31,683 nucleotides of DNA from Bacteroidota bacterium (GTDB lineage Bacteria > Bacteroidota > Ignavibacteria > Ignavibacteriales > Ignavibacteriaceae): positions 1 to 31,683 of the forward strand of contig JAEXTA010000114.1 of the NCBI GenBank assembly GCA_023453665.1. The letters are read 5' to 3'. The first letter of the stretch is position 1. Each line of letters opens with the position of its first letter. A program made the translations under genes and the position numbers. The notes under the pieces were generated by a model. The model was not told where the DNA came from. It was given only the letters and a program-made list of their open reading frames with translations, and did no database searches. Below are positions 17,099 through 25,318 of the stretch, one piece after another.

Positions 17099-18951
17099 AT
17101 TCTAAAATTCAAATATTACCCGAAAACCTTGCAAACAAAATTGCTGCCGGAGAAGTAGTACAGCGTCCCGAATCGGTTGTCAAAGAGTTGATTGAAAATG
17201 CAATTGATGCAGATGCAAAACTGATTGAAGTAATGATCAAGCGTGCCGGTAAAGTGCTTATCCAGGTAAGCGATGATGGAACCGGAATGACTGAAGATGA
17301 TTGCGTATTGTGTATTCAGAAACATGCTACCAGCAAAATAAAATCATACAATGATCTTGAAGCAATCAAAACATTAGGCTTTCGTGGTGAAGCGTTGAGT
17401 TCAATTGCCGCTGTGAGTCAGTTTGAAATAAGAACTGAGACACGGGACCAGGAATTAGGTACGCTTGTAAAGATTGACGAACAGGGAACGATCATCAAAG
17501 AAAAAGGTTCATTCCCTAAAGGCACAACAGTTACGATTAAAAATTTATTTTATAACACTCCGGCACGAAGAAATTTTTTAAAAACCGATGCGACAGAGTT
17601 AAAACATATCATTGATACATTCAACAAAATTGCACTTAGTCATCCTGATATTACTTTTAAGCTTTATAACGACGATGAAGTGATATTAAACCACCCGGCA
17701 GGAAGTCTTGAAGACAGAATAGCAACTGTATTTGCTGATAATATGATGGACGCGCTAATCCCTGTTGAAGAAAGAACTGAGTTCCTTTCCGTATATGGTT
17801 ACATCGGCAAACCTTCGATGTTAAGAAAAAGTAAAGGTGAACAATATCTGTTTTTAAATAACAGGTATGTTGTAAGTAAACAAATAAATCATGCTGTATT
17901 TACTGCTTTTGAAAACATTCTTGAAAAAGGTGATTACCCTTTCTTTATAATTTTTCTTCAACTCGATCCATCAAAAGTAGATGTGAATGTCCATCCTTCA
18001 AAACTTGAAATACGTTTCGAGAATGAAAAAGATATTTACAATTTTGTTTTAGCAGTGATAAGAAAAAGTCTCGGCTCACACGATCTTGTTCCTTCACTTG
18101 AATTTTCTCATTCAGAAAATGAAGTGGAAAAACTTGGCTTTAATCCTTTTAATAAAGTTGAAACAAGAGATTTTTCCGACAGACCAAATTTTAATACGCA
18201 AAAAAATTATTCGCGTACAAGTTTTTCTGATAAGGATATTGATTTACTCTTCAATTCAATACCTGATACCATTGAAAGGAACAGAGATACAGAAACAATA
18301 CAGGGACCTTTTGATATACCTGAAAGCAGGATTCTTCAGCATACTCCAACTCGTACTGAATCGCCTAACAGCGATGCTGTATCTCCGGTGTTTATTGTCC
18401 AACTTCACAACAAGTATATTTTATCTCAGATAAAAACCGGATTAATGATAATCGATCAGCATGTTGCACATGAAAGAATACTTTACGAAAAAGCATTGAG
18501 ACGAATTGAAACAAATCTTCCGTTCTCTCAGCAATTAATTTTCCCTATTACAATGCAGGTTGATCCTGCAACTATGGCTTTGATAAAAGAGCTAAACTCT
18601 TTCTTAACAAGATTGGGATTTGAATTAAAATTCTTCAGCATGAACACTGTTGTAATTGAAGGTGTTCCCGATGATGTTAAAAAAGGTTCTGAAGAATTAA
18701 TTCTTAAAGAAATTCTTGATGAGTATCTTACAAATCAAAGAGAGAAAAAACTGGAAGAGACTGACAACATTGCTAAATCATACTCGTGTAAAACCGCAAT
18801 TAAAGCAGGCGATGTTTTATCAGATCGTGAAATGCGGACATTGATAGACCAGCTATTTGCTACATCGATGCCGTATGTGTGTCCGCACGGTCGTCCTATC
18901 GTTGTGAAAATTGCTTTGGATGAATTTGACAGACGCTTCGGCAGAACATAA
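17095..18951 (+). CDS. mutL: DNA mismatch repair protein MutL, endonuclease type
   Basis: Coordinates strand excision after MutS recognises a mismatch. 618 residues. The N-terminal GHKL ATPase has Glu34-Asn35 in ELIENAIDADA, DGTGM (61-65) and GFRGEAL (95-101), with TTVTIKNLFYNTPARRNFLK as the family core. A linker of low conservation (about 340-440) leads to the C-terminal dimerisation and nuclease domain: DQHVAHERILYE at 454-465 matches DQHA(x)2E(x)4E apart from Val for Ala, and CPHGRP (596-601) with the SCKTAIKAG stretch adds metal ligands. These indicate an active nickase, as in bacteria lacking MutH. Coupled to folA by ATGA. Confidence 0.97.
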   Translation: MNSKIQILPENLANKIAAGEVVQRPESVVKELIENAIDADAKLIEVMIKRAGKVLIQVSDDGTGMTEDDCVLCIQKHATSKIKSYNDLEAIKTLGFRGEALSSIAAVSQFEIRTETRDQELGTLVKIDEQGTIIKEKGSFPKGTTVTIKNLFYNTPARRNFLKTDATELKHIIDTFNKIALSHPDITFKLYNDDEVILNHPAGSLEDRIATVFADNMMDALIPVEERTEFLSVYGYIGKPSMLRKSKGEQYLFLNNRYVVSKQINHAVFTAFENILEKGDYPFFIIFLQLDPSKVDVNVHPSKLEIRFENEKDIYNFVLAVIRKSLGSHDLVPSLEFSHSENEVEKLGFNPFNKVETRDFSDRPNFNTQKNYSRTSFSDKDIDLLFNSIPDTIERNRDTETIQGPFDIPESRILQHTPTRTESPNSDAVSPVFIVQLHNKYILSQIKTGLMIIDQHVAHERILYEKALRRIETNLPFSQQLIFPITMQVDPATMALIKELNSFLTRLGFELKFFSMNTVVIEGVPDDVKKGSEELILKEILDEYLTNQREKKLEETDNIAKSYSCKTAIKAGDVLSDREMRTLIDQLFATSMPYVCPHGRPIVVKIALDEFDRRFGRT

Positions 18952-19035
18952 ATGGTTACAAAAATAAAAATTAAAACTTCAGGGGATGTTAAAGTACTTC
19001 ATCATCAACACCAACAAAATAAAGGATTGATATGA
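18952..19035 (+). CDS. Possible 27-residue small ORF between mutL and the mutase
   Basis: An ATG follows the mutL stop codon directly, in the same frame, and stays open for 27 codons to a TGA that overlaps the next gene's ATG (ATGA at 19032-19035). The predicted peptide is basic at the start and has a His/Gln-rich stretch (HHQHQQ). The arrangement copies the real gene junctions in this window, but an open frame this short is easily a chance event in AT-rich DNA and no binding site precedes it beyond mutL's own end. Listed as a candidate only. Confidence 0.2.
   Translation: MVTKIKIKTSGDVKVLHHQHQQNKGLI
19022..19026 (+). promoter_or_regulatory. Ribosome binding site of the mutase gene
   Basis: AAGGA five bases before the ATG at 19032 supports that start for the mutase large subunit. 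Confidence 0.5.
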
Positions 19036-20687
19036 TCGAAAACGAATATTCTAAAAGAAGAAAAGAATATGATGTTAAAGCTGCTTCATCAAAAAATACC
19101 GGGATGAAATTCACAACGGTAAGCGGAAAAGATGTTAACGTACTTTATGGTCCCGATGATATAGAAAATATTAATTACCTGAGTGAGATAGGATTTCCGG
19201 GTGAGTATCCTTACACACGCGGAATTCATGCAAACGGTTATCGTGGTAAGATCTGGACGATGCGTCAGTTTGCCGGGTTTGGCTCACCTGAAGATACTAA
19301 TCAAAGATTCCACTATTTGTTGAATCATGGTCAAACAGGATTATCAGTTGCTTTCGATCTTCCAACATTAATGGGTTGGGATGCTGATGCGCCTTTAAGT
19401 GAAGGTGAAGTTGGAATATGCGGTGTTTCCATTTCTTCACTTGAGGATATGGAAATACTTTTCAATAAAATTCCTCTTGATAAAGTTTCGACATCAATGA
19501 CGATCAATTCTCCTGCGGCAATAATCTTTGCGTTCTATCTTGCAGTTGCACAAAAACAGGGTGTAGCATTTAAAGACCTTAGAGGAACTTTACAAAACGA
19601 TATTCTAAAAGAATATATCGCCCAAAAAGAATATATCTATCCACCTCACCCATCAATGAGGATAATCGTTGATATGATCGAGTACTGTACAAAGGAAGTT
19701 CCGCAATGGAATCCTGTTTCTGTTAGCGGTTATCATATCCGTGAAGCAGGTTCAACTTCGGTACAGGAATTAGCTTACACACTTGCTGATGGATTTGCTT
19801 ACATCGAAGCGTGCATAGAAAGAGGAATGGATGTCGATGAATTCGCCCCACGAATCTCTTTCTTTTTTAATTCTCATCTCGACTTTTTTGAAGAGATAGC
19901 AAAGTTTCGTGCTGCAAGAAAAATTTTTGCAAAACGAATGAAAGAAAAATATGGTGCAAAAAATCCAAGAAGCTGGTGGTTAAGATTTCATACTCAAACT
20001 GCGGGTTGTACATTAACAGCCCAACAACCGGAGAACAATATTATCAGAACAGCATTCCAGGCTTTAGCCGGAGTACTTGGAGGCACACAATCACTTCATA
20101 CAAATTCAATGGATGAAACACTCGCTTTACCAAGTGAAAAAGCTGTAAAGATAGCATTGCGTACTCAACAATTAATTGCTTATGAAACAGGTGTGATTAA
20201 CGCTGTTGATCCGCTCGGCGGTAGTTATTATGTGGAAGCATTAACAGATAAAATGGAAAAAGAAGCAAATGAAATTTTCGATCAGATAGATTCAATTGGA
20301 GGAGTAATTCCTGCAATTGAAGCCGGTTATTTCCAGAAAGAAATTGCCGATGCCGCTTACAGGTATCAGAAGGAAGTTGAACGAAAAGAAAAATTTATAG
20401 TCGGTGTGAATGAGTTTATCGAGAAAGATGAAAAGATAGATATACCCATTCTCACAGTTTCGCCGGAGGTAGAAAAAATGCAGAAGAAAAGACTTGCTGC
20501 ATTACGGCAGAGCAGAAACCAGCAGGCAGTTAAAGACAGCCTTGCATCAATTAAATCAGCAGGCAAAGATGGAAAAAATCTTATGCCTGAGTTCATCAAT
20601 GCATCAAGGAACTATGTTACACTTGGTGAAATGATTGGTGAACTGAAAGAAGTGTTCGGCATTTACGAAGAAACGGCGGTGTTCTGA
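19032..20687 (+). CDS. Methylmalonyl-CoA mutase-type large subunit (no B12 domain)
   Basis: TIM-barrel subunit of an adenosylcobalamin-dependent acyl-CoA mutase that interconverts succinyl-CoA and methylmalonyl-CoA or a similar pair. 551 residues, the size of a stand-alone large subunit; the C-terminal cobalamin-binding domain of fused mutases is absent and must come from a separate small subunit, not found in this window. By eye, Tyr70 (in HANGYRGKIW) corresponds to the substrate-facing Tyr89 of the Propionibacterium enzyme, Arg210 (PSMRII) to the CoA-carboxylate Arg207, and His235 (SGYH) to His244. Tyr and Arg are the methylmalonyl-CoA type; isobutyryl-CoA mutases carry Phe and Gln. The stop overlaps the next gene (TGATG). 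Specificity should be read as probable. Confidence 0.88.
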   Translation: MIENEYSKRRKEYDVKAASSKNTGMKFTTVSGKDVNVLYGPDDIENINYLSEIGFPGEYPYTRGIHANGYRGKIWTMRQFAGFGSPEDTNQRFHYLLNHGQTGLSVAFDLPTLMGWDADAPLSEGEVGICGVSISSLEDMEILFNKIPLDKVSTSMTINSPAAIIFAFYLAVAQKQGVAFKDLRGTLQNDILKEYIAQKEYIYPPHPSMRIIVDMIEYCTKEVPQWNPVSVSGYHIREAGSTSVQELAYTLADGFAYIEACIERGMDVDEFAPRISFFFNSHLDFFEEIAKFRAARKIFAKRMKEKYGAKNPRSWWLRFHTQTAGCTLTAQQPENNIIRTAFQALAGVLGGTQSLHTNSMDETLALPSEKAVKIALRTQQLIAYETGVINAVDPLGGSYYVEALTDKMEKEANEIFDQIDSIGGVIPAIEAGYFQKEIADAAYRYQKEVERKEKFIVGVNEFIEKDEKIDIPILTVSPEVEKMQKKRLAALRQSRNQQAVKDSLASIKSAGKDGKNLMPEFINASRNYVTLGEMIGELKEVFGIYEETAVF

Positions 20688-21571
20688 TGATCAAAGATTA
20701 TTTGTCCTTATTCCGTATTCCTCAATGGATAAAAAATCTGTTTGTATTTGTTCCTATAATGTTTGCACAAAAACTTTTTGACAGCGGTTATTTTATAACC
20801 GCCCTTGAAGGGTTTTTCATCTTCTCTTTGACATCAAGTATAGTTTATACAATTAACGATACTGTAGATGCTGAAGCTGATAAACTTCATCCGAAAAAAA
20901 AGAATCGTCCGATTGCGTCCGGAAAAATATCAAAGGCTGGTGCAATTTCTGCCGCTTTTGTTTTAGCTGCAATTGTAATTACGAGTCTTACTTTTTACAA
21001 CATACATTTTGTTATAAGCGTCACGGCTTACCTTGCGCTTAATATTTGTTATTCTTTTTTTCTGAAACACATGGTTCTGCTTGATGTATTCAGCATTGCT
21101 GCCGGATTTATGCTTAGAGTTATAGGCGGTGCGTTTATTATTAATGTTGAAATATCAAGCTGGTTAATTCTCACAACGCTTTTCATTTCTCTCTTTCTTG
21201 GTGTAATGAAAAGACACTCAGAACTAATCAGATTTAAAAATTCAGAAAATCCTGAAACGAGGAAAGTACTTGCGTTCTATTCAACTGATTTCACTACTCA
21301 GATGGCTACGGTATCAGCATCCGCAGTTATTATTTGTTATGCACTTTACACAGTTGCGGAAAGAACTGTTTCGGTTTTTCACACAGAAAATCTGATATAC
21401 ACAACACCGATAGTTGTATTCGGAATTTTTAGATATATGTTCCTTGTATATATGAATAACAAAGGCGAAAACACAACAAAGATAATGTTGACAGATAAAG
21501 CTATGATCTCAACTGTGTTGATCTATGTTTTTGTTACCGCGTTTATTATCTACCGCGCTTCAATAATGTGA
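20687..21571 (+). CDS. UbiA-family prenyltransferase, decaprenyl-phosphate phosphoribosyltransferase-like
   Basis: 294 residues, about eight or nine transmembrane helices. The first Asp motif is NDTVDAEAD (57-65), followed by HPKKKNRPIASG (68-79). The RIPQWIKNLFVF start and the HPKKKxRPIASG segment are typical of the branch that moves phosphoribose from PRPP to a polyprenyl phosphate, as in mycobacterial arabinan precursor synthesis, more than of the ubiquinone or menaquinone branches (from memory of these families). No DprE1 or DprE2 gene, which would convert the product to decaprenyl-phospho-arabinose, is in the window. It overlaps the mutase stop by one base (TGATG). The true acceptor and product in this organism are not known. 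Confidence 0.75.
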   Translation: MIKDYLSLFRIPQWIKNLFVFVPIMFAQKLFDSGYFITALEGFFIFSLTSSIVYTINDTVDAEADKLHPKKKNRPIASGKISKAGAISAAFVLAAIVITSLTFYNIHFVISVTAYLALNICYSFFLKHMVLLDVFSIAAGFMLRVIGGAFIINVEISSWLILTTLFISLFLGVMKRHSELIRFKNSENPETRKVLAFYSTDFTTQMATVSASAVIICYALYTVAERTVSVFHTENLIYTTPIVVFGIFRYMFLVYMNNKGENTTKIMLTDKAMISTVLIYVFVTAFIIYRASIM

Positions 21572-21582
21572 GATCAACTTAG

Positions 21583-22056
21583 ATGAAAGCTTACATTTAC
21601 AGTCTGATATTTCTAATAGGTATTTCACTCAACGGATGTTTTTGCTGTCCTTCTGAGGAGTATTTCAAAATCAAATTTTCAGAGTATGAAATAACAGAGT
21701 TTAACGTCTGGCTGAATCTAATGCCGGGTTCACCGGCTAAATTTCATTTCACCGCTGAAGAGATTGTGAAAAGTCGATATCCTTTAGATGATTATTTTTT
21801 CAATTTTGAATCAGTAAATATTTATCAATCCGGGATTATCATTTATACATTTCTTCCTAAAACAAGTATTGTAAAACAAAGTATTGATGACAAGGGGATG
21901 AATGTTTATTTGCTTGAATTAAGACTTGATGAAGGTTTACCATTAAACGAAAAAATAAACAGAGAACTGGATGTAGATGTTGAATTTATTTTCCCCGAAG
22001 AATTTGATAAGGAAAATATTATGATAAAAAATGTAGAGTTGGTTAAGGCATATTAA
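21583..22056 (+). CDS. Small lipoprotein, unknown function
   Basis: 157 residues. A hydrophobic signal ends in SLNGC with the lipidated Cys at 19, and two more cysteines follow directly (21-22). The mature part is acidic and strand-rich with no motif recognised. Its stop overlaps the start of the CBS-domain membrane protein (TAATG at 22054-22058), and it begins 12 bases after the UbiA-family gene. No function is proposed. Confidence 0.7.
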   Translation: MKAYIYSLIFLIGISLNGCFCCPSEEYFKIKFSEYEITEFNVWLNLMPGSPAKFHFTAEEIVKSRYPLDDYFFNFESVNIYQSGIIIYTFLPKTSIVKQSIDDKGMNVYLLELRLDEGLPLNEKINRELDVDVEFIFPEEFDKENIMIKNVELVKAY

Positions 22057-23303
22057 TGATTGGTGAAATATTTCTTTTATTCGTTTTGATAATTTTAAGC
22101 GGATTCTTTTCAGGCTCTGAAATGGCTTACATAACCTCGAATAAAATTAAAATTGAAATCCGATCACGAAAAAAAAATATAGCTGCGGGTAGTGCTCAAT
22201 ATTTCATAAATAATCCAAGTGCTTTTTATTCTTTGATCCTGATAGGGAATAACGCAGTTAATATTGCGCTGGCGTCCTTAAGCACGGTTATACTCACTTC
22301 AGTCTTTGGGTATGAAGAATACCAGGTTCTTCTGATCTCAACATTTTTTATACTTTTATTTGGTGAATTAATCCCGAAATATTTAGCGCGTGAAATTGCT
22401 GATACTCTAATACTGCTTGTTGCAATCCCACTCAGAATACTTTCAGTAATTTTATTCCCATTCACACGTGTAGCCACATCCCTGTCACAAAAACTAAATC
22501 AAACATCTTCACTTCAGATTGAAAGTATAAATTCTCTTTTCGATAAAGAAGATATCGAAACATTAGTAAAAGAAAGCCACGCTGCAGGTAAAGTTGGCAA
22601 AAACGAAAGTGACATTATAAGTAAAGTTATCGCTTTAGGTGAACAGCGGGTTTATGAAGCAATGCGCCCGCGCACAGAAATAGTAGGTGTTGAAATTGAT
22701 CAAAGCATCGAAGAGGTTGTCGGAGTTTTTATTGATTCTGGTTATTCAAAGCTGCCTGTATATGAAGATAATCTTGATAATATAAAGGGAGTAATTCTCT
22801 CTTACGATTTGTTCAACAGCCCTTCCAGTTTAAAGGAAATTACAAGAGAAATTCTTTTTGTTCCCGAAACAAAAAAAAGTTATGACCTTTTAAATGAATT
22901 TCTCTCAAAGAGGGTTTCAATTACAATGGTGATTGATGAATTTGGCGGCACAGCAGGTATTGTGACAATTGAAGATATTATTGAAGAACTCTTCGGCGAA
23001 ATTAAAGATGAGTATGATATCGAAGAGGTTATTTGCCGAAGGATTGAATCGGGTGTGTTTCTAATCAGCGGAAAAGTTGAAATAGATATGATAAATGAAA
23101 AGTATAATCTTAATTTTCCGCATGGAGATTATGAAACAATTGGCGGTTATATCATCGATAAACTGGGCAGAATTCCATTGCAGGGTGAAACGGTAGTTAT
23201 TGATCATTACACTTTTCTGATTGCACGTGCAGCAACAGTTAAAATTGATCTTGTCAGGCTGACAGTCAATCCCGACCTGCTTGAAGAAGAAACCTCTGCA
23301 TGA
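22056..23303 (+). CDS. CorC/HlyC family membrane protein (CNNM domain, CBS pair, CorC domain)
   Basis: 415 residues. An N-terminal CNNM/DUF21 membrane domain (about 1-145, with the SGFFSGSEMAYI start characteristic of the family) is followed by a CBS pair (about 195-320, including MRPRTEIVGVE and VIDEFGGTAGIVTIEDI) and a C-terminal CorC/HlyC domain (about 330-410). Relatives are linked to magnesium or cobalt efflux and are often labelled hemolysins without evidence of haemolysis. The stop overlaps the DCC-family gene (ATGA at 23300-23303). The transported ion cannot be read from the sequence. Confidence 0.93.
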   Translation: MIGEIFLLFVLIILSGFFSGSEMAYITSNKIKIEIRSRKKNIAAGSAQYFINNPSAFYSLILIGNNAVNIALASLSTVILTSVFGYEEYQVLLISTFFILLFGELIPKYLAREIADTLILLVAIPLRILSVILFPFTRVATSLSQKLNQTSSLQIESINSLFDKEDIETLVKESHAAGKVGKNESDIISKVIALGEQRVYEAMRPRTEIVGVEIDQSIEEVVGVFIDSGYSKLPVYEDNLDNIKGVILSYDLFNSPSSLKEITREILFVPETKKSYDLLNEFLSKRVSITMVIDEFGGTAGIVTIEDIIEELFGEIKDEYDIEEVICRRIESGVFLISGKVEIDMINEKYNLNFPHGDYETIGGYIIDKLGRIPLQGETVVIDHYTFLIARAATVKIDLVRLTVNPDLLEEETSA

Positions 23304-23695
23304 AAAAAGTAATCATATTTGATGGGGTTTGTAACTTCTGCAATTTCTGGGTGAATTTTATTTTAGACAGGGATAAAAAAAACACCTTCCTTTTTTCAGC
23401 AGTTCAATCCGATTCAGCAAAATCACTTCTCAAAAAATATAACCGCAACAATGAAGATATTGATACATTTATTCTGATCACGGACAAAGGTTGTTTTGAA
23501 AGATCAACGGCCGGGTTATTGGTATTAAAAGAACTGAGCGGTCTCTGGAAAATTCTTTATGTTTTTATAATTATTCCAAAGTTTATAAGAGACCCCTTGT
23601 ATAATATAATTGCAAAAAACAGGTATAGATTTTTTGGAAAAAGTGAAGCTTGCCGGATTCCAACACCTGATGAAAGAGATAAGTTCCTGCTTTAA
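23300..23695 (+). CDS. DCC family thiol-disulfide protein (DUF393)
   Basis: 131 residues, soluble. The FDGVCNFC start, with Cys11 and Cys14 as a CxxC pair, is the family mark, and the C-terminal YNIIAKNRYRFFGKSEACRIP region also matches. The fold is thioredoxin-like and the reaction is presumably disulfide exchange, but no partner is established. It is translationally coupled to the CBS membrane protein. The next 96 bases to tgt have no gene. Confidence 0.85.
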   Translation: MKKVIIFDGVCNFCNFWVNFILDRDKKNTFLFSAVQSDSAKSLLKKYNRNNEDIDTFILITDKGCFERSTAGLLVLKELSGLWKILYVFIIIPKFIRDPLYNIIAKNRYRFFGKSEACRIPTPDERDKFLL

Positions 23696-23791
23696 GCCAA
23701 CCCTAATGATTCAAATTCTAATCTTGGTTGCGAGACGAATTTACACTAAATTTAAACCACAATTTTGTAATAGAATTAATAGCGTTTTGTT

Positions 23792-24943
23792 TTGTTAAGA
23801 CTGAATATTGTAAGCGAGGATAAAAACTCTAAAGCCCGAGCCGGATTCTTTGAAACTGATCATGGAGTGGTTGAAACTCCTATTTTCATGCCAGTCGGCA
23901 CACAAGGTACCGTTAAAGCTGTTAATCCGCATCAACTTGAAAATGATATTAAAGCACAAATAGTTCTTTCTAATACTTATCATCTTTATTTAAGACCCGG
24001 CACCGATATCCTTGAACAAGCAGGTGGTTTGCACAAATTTATGAACTGGCATAAACCTGTACTTACAGACAGTGGTGGTTACCAGGTTTTTAGTCTTTCT
24101 GAACTAAGAAAATTAAAAGCTGACGGTGTAGAATTCCGTTCTCATTTAGATGGTTCAAAACATTTTTTTACACCGGAAAAAGTAATATCAATTCAAAGAA
24201 GTATTGGCTCGGATATTATGATGGTTCTTGATGAATGTACTCCATATCCCTGTGAATATGAATACGCAAAAAAATCTAAAGAACTAACCACGTCCTGGGC
24301 GATTATGAATAAAGAAGCATTCGAAAAAAGTGAACCGCTCTATGATAATAAACAGTTTTTATTCGGAATAATTCAGGGAAGTGTTTATAAAGACTTACGG
24401 GAACAATCAGCAAAAGATTTGCTAAACATCGGTTTTGACGGCTATGCAATAGGCGGGTTGGCAGTAGGTGAACCTGCCGAGGTAATGTATGAGATGGTTA
24501 ATTTTACTACTGACTTTATGCCGGTGGAAAAACCAAGATATCTGATGGGAGTGGGAAGACCTGAAAATATACTTGAAGCAATTGAACGCGGGATAGATAT
24601 GTTTGATTGTGTTATGCCGACACGCAATGCGCGTAATGCATATTTGTTTACTTCGGAAGGTGTACTTTCAATGCGAAACGCAAAATACAAGGATGATTTT
24701 AATCCTGTTGACGCAAACTGTGATTGTTATACCTGCAAAAACTTTACGCGTGCGTATCTCAGGCATCTGTTTATAGCAAACGAAATACTTGTTCTTGAAC
24801 TTGCATCAATTCACAACCTGCATTTTTATCTCTGGCTTGTAAAAGAAGCAAGAAAAAAAATTATTGAAGGAAATTTTTTGAACTGGAAAAATGAAATAGT
24901 AAATAAAATATCAATGAATAATAAAAATCTAATGGAGGAATAA
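23792..24943 (+). CDS. tgt: Queuine tRNA-ribosyltransferase
   Basis: Exchanges guanine-34 of tRNAs with GUN anticodons for a queuosine precursor. 383 residues. Asp93 in LTDSGGYQVFSL is in the substrate pocket, Asp272 in DMFDCVMPTRNARN is the nucleophile, and Cys310, Cys312, Cys315 and His341 bind zinc. The start is TTG at 23792: an in-frame TAG lies just upstream (23780-23782) and no ATG follows before the conserved domain. No clear ribosome binding site is seen there. yajC follows with no gap, a pairing common in bacteria. Confidence 0.95.
   Translation: MLRLNIVSEDKNSKARAGFFETDHGVVETPIFMPVGTQGTVKAVNPHQLENDIKAQIVLSNTYHLYLRPGTDILEQAGGLHKFMNWHKPVLTDSGGYQVFSLSELRKLKADGVEFRSHLDGSKHFFTPEKVISIQRSIGSDIMMVLDECTPYPCEYEYAKKSKELTTSWAIMNKEAFEKSEPLYDNKQFLFGIIQGSVYKDLREQSAKDLLNIGFDGYAIGGLAVGEPAEVMYEMVNFTTDFMPVEKPRYLMGVGRPENILEAIERGIDMFDCVMPTRNARNAYLFTSEGVLSMRNAKYKDDFNPVDANCDCYTCKNFTRAYLRHLFIANEILVLELASIHNLHFYLWLVKEARKKIIEGNFLNWKNEIVNKISMNNKNLMEE
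24934..24938 (+). promoter_or_regulatory. Ribosome binding site for the TTG start of yajC
   Basis: GGAGG in the last codons of tgt, five bases before the TTG at 24944. The next in-frame ATG (24962) would be too far from it, so the TTG start is preferred. Confidence 0.65.
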
Positions 24944-25261
24944 TTGGATATATTTTTTGCAATGGCACCGCAGGATGGCGGCGGCGGCGGTGGTTTAATA
25001 AGTACCATGATAATGTTTGGAGCTATCTTTTTAATTTTTTTCTTTATGATCATACGACCACAGCAGAAAAGAGCTAAGGAAAGAGAAAAGATGCTTTCAA
25101 ATATTGAAAAAGGCGACAAGGTTGTTACAAGCGGCGGATTACATGGAGTTGTTGCAGGATTGGATGAGAAAACAATCATTTTACAAGTCTCTGATAATGT
25201 TAAACTAAAGTTTGACAGATCAGCTATAGCTACTGTAGTAACACAAAAAGAAGTAAGCTAA
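24944..25261 (+). CDS. yajC: Preprotein translocase subunit YajC
   Basis: 105 residues. A short N-terminal periplasmic part with a run of six glycines (residues 12-17) leads into one transmembrane helix (about 19-38) ending in the family mark MIIRPQQKR. The cytoplasmic domain has NIEKGDKVVTSGGLHG. YajC works with SecDF alongside SecYEG. The TTG start follows the tgt stop directly and is supported by a good ribosome binding site. The secD and secF genes usually found after yajC are not next to it here; a hairpin and ribBA follow instead. Confidence 0.95.
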   Translation: MDIFFAMAPQDGGGGGGLISTMIMFGAIFLIFFFMIIRPQQKRAKEREKMLSNIEKGDKVVTSGGLHGVVAGLDEKTIILQVSDNVKLKFDRSAIATVVTQKEVS

Positions 25262-25275
25262 AATTTTTTATCCAG

Positions 25276-25300
25276 AAGCCTGCTGTTATAAGCAGGCTTT
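25276..25300 (+). terminator. Hairpin between yajC and ribBA, possible terminator or attenuator
   Basis: A 9-bp perfect stem (AAGCCTGCT, 25276-25284, with AGCAGGCTT, 25291-25299) encloses a six-base loop. The T run after it is short and interrupted, so a strong intrinsic terminator is doubtful. It ends 19 bases before the ribBA ATG, close enough to affect ribBA translation or readthrough from tgt-yajC. Confidence 0.5.
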
Positions 25301-25318
25301 AAGTTATAAAGGTGCAGT

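Noticed and set aside
23696..23791. Promoter for tgt-yajC
   Set aside because: CAATTTTG near 23760-23767 resembles the Bacteroidota TAnnTTTG element, but no TTG box lies at the right distance upstream, so no promoter is called.
25262..25318. FMN riboswitch upstream of ribBA
   Set aside because: The leader is only 57 bases and contains a single hairpin; the conserved FMN aptamer needs more than 100 bases and several helices.
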